Positions 18,275 to 22,442 of a stretch of 22,442 nt of DNA are shown piece after piece (positions within the stretch are counted from its first letter, which is position 1; the number at the start of each line of letters is the position of its first letter). The notes under the pieces were generated by a model. That model saw only the letters and a program-made list of their open reading frames with translations. It was not told where the DNA came from and made no database searches. Origin of the DNA: Dimargaris cristalligena (lineage: Eukaryota; Kickxellomycota; Dimargaritomycetes; Dimargaritales; Dimargaritaceae); NCBI GenBank assembly GCA_027576995.1, contig JANBQC010000473.1, positions 1-22,442 on the forward strand, in the 5' to 3' direction. The position numbers and the translations under genes are program-made.

Positions 18275-19784
18275 GGTTGCAAATGGTCACGGAGCTTGTG
18301 GGGGTGACTGGTGAATGTTCGGACAATGTCGGAATGAAAAAGTCGGTGAGACTGAGCAATGGGGACGGTGGGTTGACAGCTAATCCTGTAGATTTCCCGA
18401 ACAGTCGGCTGTACTTGGTGGTATGTAGCAGCAATAAAAGTCAAGGATATACCAAAGTGAATTTAGAAAGAAAAGCGCTGGGTAAAATAAAAAGGAAAGT
18501 GGGCTAGAGTAAGCATTTTGAAAATAGTATATCTTTTACACACGATGAAAAGCAGTTCAATTATCAAATTACCTCATAATTACACCTAGGCAAATATTAA
18601 TAGGGCGTGATAGTCATTACCACGTGACTTCTAAGCATACCATAGTGAGGCCTATAGTAACCGTATTGCGGGGTTTTGCCCACACAACTTTGGCGGCCTG
18701 TTAATCCAAAGCGCACTAGTAATATCACACTTTGACTCAGCCATTCGTAATCATGTTGTATATTCATTAAACGGCGAAATGCCCAACAAGTCACGTACAC
18801 CGATTTACAGAATGAGTGTAGGTGAATGTTACGGGAGGAGTCCTACAAGCACTTCAAAGCACTACAATAATCGCTTGATTAAAAGTGCGGCCTCGCAACA
18901 GTGCCACCATATAGGAGACCACACCCCACTCCCCCCTAATTTATTTCATTTGGGGTAGCCAATCACATTCAGGAGTGCGGTAATAAATGTGTACGCTTTG
19001 CGGGACAGGCGGGGTATGTAATCGGATTCTACAGCTTGGTCAACAGCCATATAGGTTATTATTATTCAACTCAAGCCAATTCACAGAAAAGCCCTCCCCT
19101 TCACAATACCAAGAGCATGAGTCAACAGGACCTGTTGAATTATTAATCCACCATGAGGAACGCTTCAGGTGGCTCTCTGGAATGCCAATACGATGTAGTA
19201 ACCACCTGCACCTTGTTGGTGGCTTTTTGGTTTGGCAAAGGCTGTCGTCACCAGAGCTACTATCTGCTCCACCCATTTCCAAGGCTGATAAAATGGAATA
19301 GAGGGATTGATTTAAGCCTGCCCCCGATTCCTCAGTGTTTCCTAACTATTACCCTTCTCCCAATCATTACACCTGCCCTAGGACCACACCTCCTTGGCTC
19401 ACCATTAAGCTTGTCTTTGTTAATGCCGTAGTACCGGACAGACCCAGTCATGGCCAGGATGCCCATACAACTGGGGTTCCGGCCACAGCACTAAATGGGG
19501 GAGACTCGTCCCTTAGACAATACACCCGGAGACGCCTCTACAGGGGTACCAAAGGTTGCCGGTCATACGTTTACTACTCTGAGTTGTGCCTAAGTGAGGC
19601 CCTCAAATGCTCCGATATAAAAGAAACAACTGACTTGCCCTAACGCAGGCCCTAAGGTGACTGTTACTCCTATCCGGCGGTGTAATTCCATACCCTCATT
19701 ATTCCTACCTAATTTCCTTCCTGCTACAGTTATCAATAAACCCATTACAACCGATGCTTGCTTATACTCGCTATTAACACCATT
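18275..19784. other. Divergent RRP36 / F-box intergenic region
   Basis: The RRP36-proximal part is pyrimidine-rich on the minus strand, as expected of its leader. A CACGTGAC box lies at 18621-18628. Several 70-100 codon frames between 18987 and 19643 show no domain and overlap one another, so none was accepted. A seven-codon frame (19754-19777) ends 7 nt before the F-box gene's ATG. Confidence 0.55.
18621..18628 (+). promoter_or_regulatory. CACGTGAC E-box upstream of RRP36
   Basis: Third copy of the octamer, 347 bp before the RRP36 ATG and about 1.2 kb from the divergent F-box gene, so RRP36 is the likelier target. Confidence 0.4.
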
Positions 19785-21164
19785 ATGGAACCCACCCTAG
19801 TCTCTACTTCACCTCACCCTACCCTGCCCGGTCTTGCCCTTCTGCTTGGCTTATTCCACTCCAGCAACCCCCATTTGGGACAAAGAGTTGTCCGACATCT
19901 TTACAACCGAGACCAACTCAACTTAGCGGCTGTTTGCCACCGGCTTCGTGACCAAGTGGTAGTGTTCTATTCACTGGATATCGGGATCCGCCTTATGCGA
20001 CCTACGAGAAAGCAGCCCCGCCGCTTTATCAGCCACTACTATCCATTTGTCCGGCGACTTTTCCTGGATTCGTATTACATGGCACCCCCCTTCACCACCT
20101 ATACAGTTTTCCAGGCTGAACAATATGTCACTAAACAATCCACGATAGGCCAACTGAATGTGTCTATACGGTCCCCTCAACACTGGCCGGCGGTGGTCGA
20201 CTATATTGCGCGATTACCCTGTCCACCCCGAGCACTATCACTGCACTTTAAAAAATCCCAGTCCTGGTCCAATCAAACATTCCGAGAACACCTTGCCCGT
20301 GGGGACTGGCCAGGCAAGATAGGCCATCGACTGAGATTGATTCGGGGGTTCCGGTTGCGGGCTTTGACCTCAATGCCTATCGAAACGGATCTTATCCAAC
20401 TCATTATAGCCCCCTTGACGGGTCTAAAACGCTTGGAGCTCAATATTGCCCATGCGAACAATGAGCTACCTCAGTTCTTGGTCCGTGATTTCGCTTATGT
20501 ATCGCACTTGGCGCTATTGGGGACACCCTGGAATTTCACTTCCCTTTTGGGCACTTCATTGTCCCCCACCTTCCACCATTTAGTGTCGCTCACTTTGGGG
20601 TGTGGTAGAAGCCAACTCATTATAGATGATTTAGGTGATATATTGGCGACGGACTACCCTTACTTGCGACACCTGTCCCTTTGTTTCACCGCCATCGTTG
20701 GTCTGTATCCGGAGAGTCCAGCTGAATGGCATAGTCTTCTGTCTCTCTTAGACCAACCGTGGCCACAGATCACCGATCTAAGACTGAGACAGTGCTCCCT
20801 GGGCAACAAAGTCTACCAGCTAATAGCCAACAATTTCCGTAATATCCAAGAAGTCACATTCAGTAGGTGTTATACCGTTCAATCGGTGCCCAAGATATCC
20901 CTATCCGCCTTCCCTCAGTTGCACTGTCTCTATATTAACAGTAATCCCGTAGCGACGGACCGGTATATTTTTCGGAATCTCTATAGTGATACGGTTGCCT
21001 TTGTATTCATGGTGAACATTGGTCTCGACTGGGAGCACCTGCAACTTCTGGTGGGTCGGTTTCCAAATCTCCAGGAACTGCAGGTTGAGCTAACTTCAAT
21101 TGATTTGTTGCCCTTATTTAAGGACACTTATCCCTTTATCCAAATTCGGGATTTGGGCCATTAA
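19785..21164 (+). CDS. Putative F-box/leucine-rich-repeat-like protein
   Basis: The ATG at 19785 (A at -3, G at +4) gives 459 residues in one exon. Residues about 31-60 (HLYNRDQLNLAAVCHRLRDQ) resemble the second half of an F-box, with the usual L..VC.R.. pattern; the leading LP motif is displaced or lost. From about residue 200 to the end, irregular leucine-rich segments recur, for example FAYVSHLALLG, YPYLRHLSLCF, ITDLRLRQCSL and FPNLQELQV. If the reading is right it would bring substrates to an SCF ubiquitin ligase. No signal peptide or membrane segment is seen. Codons are less GC-ending than in TRM1 or SNF1, and the gene adjoins a repeat, both of which suit a fast-evolving lineage-specific family. 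The function remains inferred. Confidence 0.72.
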   Translation: MEPTLVSTSPHPTLPGLALLLGLFHSSNPHLGQRVVRHLYNRDQLNLAAVCHRLRDQVVVFYSLDIGIRLMRPTRKQPRRFISHYYPFVRRLFLDSYYMAPPFTTYTVFQAEQYVTKQSTIGQLNVSIRSPQHWPAVVDYIARLPCPPRALSLHFKKSQSWSNQTFREHLARGDWPGKIGHRLRLIRGFRLRALTSMPIETDLIQLIIAPLTGLKRLELNIAHANNELPQFLVRDFAYVSHLALLGTPWNFTSLLGTSLSPTFHHLVSLTLGCGRSQLIIDDLGDILATDYPYLRHLSLCFTAIVGLYPESPAEWHSLLSLLDQPWPQITDLRLRQCSLGNKVYQLIANNFRNIQEVTFSRCYTVQSVPKISLSAFPQLHCLYINSNPVATDRYIFRNLYSDTVAFVFMVNIGLDWEHLQLLVGRFPNLQELQVELTSIDLLPLFKDTYPFIQIRDLGH

Positions 21165-21689
21165 CCACGGAACACTCGGGTAGGTTTGATTTGTCTTACT
21201 TATTCAGACTTTCTTATCCCCGCCTCCTAGTGAACCTGATCTACCATTCAACTGTACTTTTATCGGGTATAGTATTTTACCCTTCTATTAATGGATCTAA
21301 TATATAAATGACAGCTAAAGTGTACTTTTGAAGTATTAAATCAACAATTCTATAGAGTGCTGATAGGTGTACTGCCGTGGGCAGGCACGTCTTTTCCTTA
21401 CATGGGAAAATCCTGGTTAGTTAATGGCAGCACACACCCCAGCACTCAGCAAACAAAAGCTTGCCACCTTGAACAGCCCTCTTGCTAGTATGACAGATGC
21501 CACTGATGACACTTCCCATTTCGAACACCTCTATCTAACTCATTAATTTATATCCTAAATATTCCCACAATAATAGTGTTCCCACATCACGTTGAGTAAG
21601 AAAGGGTGTTTCCACCTGATGAAGGAAGATAGGTAGTATTGAAGGCTTCCACCTTCACTATTCAACTTTATCCTATTTAGATACTATAA
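21165..21689. other. F-box gene 3' region up to the right repeat
   Basis: AT-rich 3' flank. It holds a 40-codon ATG frame (21424-21546) with no recognised homology. CpG falls to near zero after about 21600 as the repeat begins. Confidence 0.5.
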
Positions 21690-22370
21690 ATATCTCTGTT
21701 GGCCCTTTTAATCTGGCTTAAAATAAATATAGCAATCATCTATCCCAACTAGGCCTTATAGCATCATATTAACCTTCCCATAGTCACCCCTAGTACTATA
21801 GGAACATCCTATATTATATAACCTGTCCCCTTCAAGACTCTGCCTCTTTATACTAATCACTTAAGTACTGATCTAAAGACTCTTCTGGTTACCATTGGCA
21901 TTTTCCAGATACTAATAGCTATCCAATTGGCCTATCTACCTATACATTAGTCTTAGTAGTATCCTTCCCCTGGGACCTCCCTCTGGAATTGTCCCCGCGT
22001 ATATATAACTGGGCCCCATTAGGACCAGTTAGATTCCTTAGCCTATTCTTACCCCCTGCTTTACCCCTAATAAACCCTATATGCACTTACCCCTCCCATA
22101 ATGACTAGTAAGTATACTTACTACACATCCCATCTATATACCCACTATAGACTTTATTAGTTACTCCTGTACCTATACCTAATGCTAGCAGCCTACTTAG
22201 CCAAGCCTAAGCCCCACCTACTGTTAGAAGCCTATCCTCAGGACTCTTGATAGACTAAGAGTTGTTAACCCAGGTGATAAATATATGGGTGAAATTTGGC
22301 CCAGCTGTATAAGGTTTTAAATGATAACTGTATGGGATAATGTATGGGAGATTTATTTTTAACCAGTTGT
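21690..22370. repeat. Right copy of the inverted, CpG-poor repeat
   Basis: This is the reverse-oriented partner of the left copy. Shared landmarks, read on the minus strand here, include AGTAGGTGGGGCTTAG, GAATCTAACTGGTCC and GGGGTGACTATG. Only two CpGs occur in 21661-22442, both inside one CGCG at 21996-21999, where the left copy has CACA (554-557). The inner part 22279-22369 is also found at 12241-12331. No open frame of note lies in it. Confidence 0.85.
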
Positions 22371-22442
22371 AAAGAACTGAAATCAAATCCTTGAAAACTG
22401 AACTTTATTTGAAAAGATAGATAATAAAAGGGAAAGGTGATG

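Noticed and set aside
18987..19643. Overlapping 90-104 codon frames upstream of the F-box gene
   Set aside because: Three frames compete over the same bases and none shows a domain; no convincing splice link to the F-box gene was seen.

Overview
The window looks like nuclear DNA of a filamentous, probably early-diverging fungus (Zoopagomycota or Mucoromycota-like; inferred). Reasons: spliceosomal introns of the GTAAGT/GTACGT...YAG type, long pyrimidine-rich leaders, a yeast-type SNF1 kinase, a fungal RRP36, a secreted Ser/Thr-rich tyrosinase, and an ALKBH7-type dioxygenase. No prokaryotic, viral or CRISPR features were seen, and no tRNA or rRNA gene was recognised by eye.

Layout, left to right: a CpG-poor repeat (about 140-870); TRM1, tRNA G26 dimethyltransferase (+, 1440-3134); a 74-residue gene of unknown function (-, 3689-3913); a secreted tyrosinase with an unrecognised C-terminal region (-, 4603-6492); a 4.6 kb gene-poor stretch; an ALKBH7-like mitochondrial dioxygenase (+, 11067-11843); a short repeat fragment (12241-12331); SNF1 (+, two exons, 13066-16044); RRP36 (-, six exons, 16539-18274, convergent with SNF1); a diverged F-box/LRR-like gene (+, 19785-21164); and a second copy of the left repeat, inverted (about 21690-22370).

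The genes do not form a cluster or pathway. Most are housekeeping: tRNA modification, pre-rRNA processing, energy-sensing kinase, mitochondrial dioxygenase. The tyrosinase and F-box/LRR genes look accessory. Three intergenic CACGTGAC boxes lie about 280-350 bp upstream of TRM1, the small gene and RRP36, which hints at shared control of RNA and ribosome-biogenesis genes. RRP36 was assembled by hand from six small exons whose phases all agree; SNF1 needs one 321-nt intron.

No new defence, mobile or biosynthetic system is visible. The best leads are the terminal repeat pair, whose divergence is almost all transitions with CA/TG pairs (CpG decay), an upstream ORF overlapping the SNF1 start codon, a duplicated module in the tyrosinase tail, and a perfect hairpin inside RRP36 intron 1.
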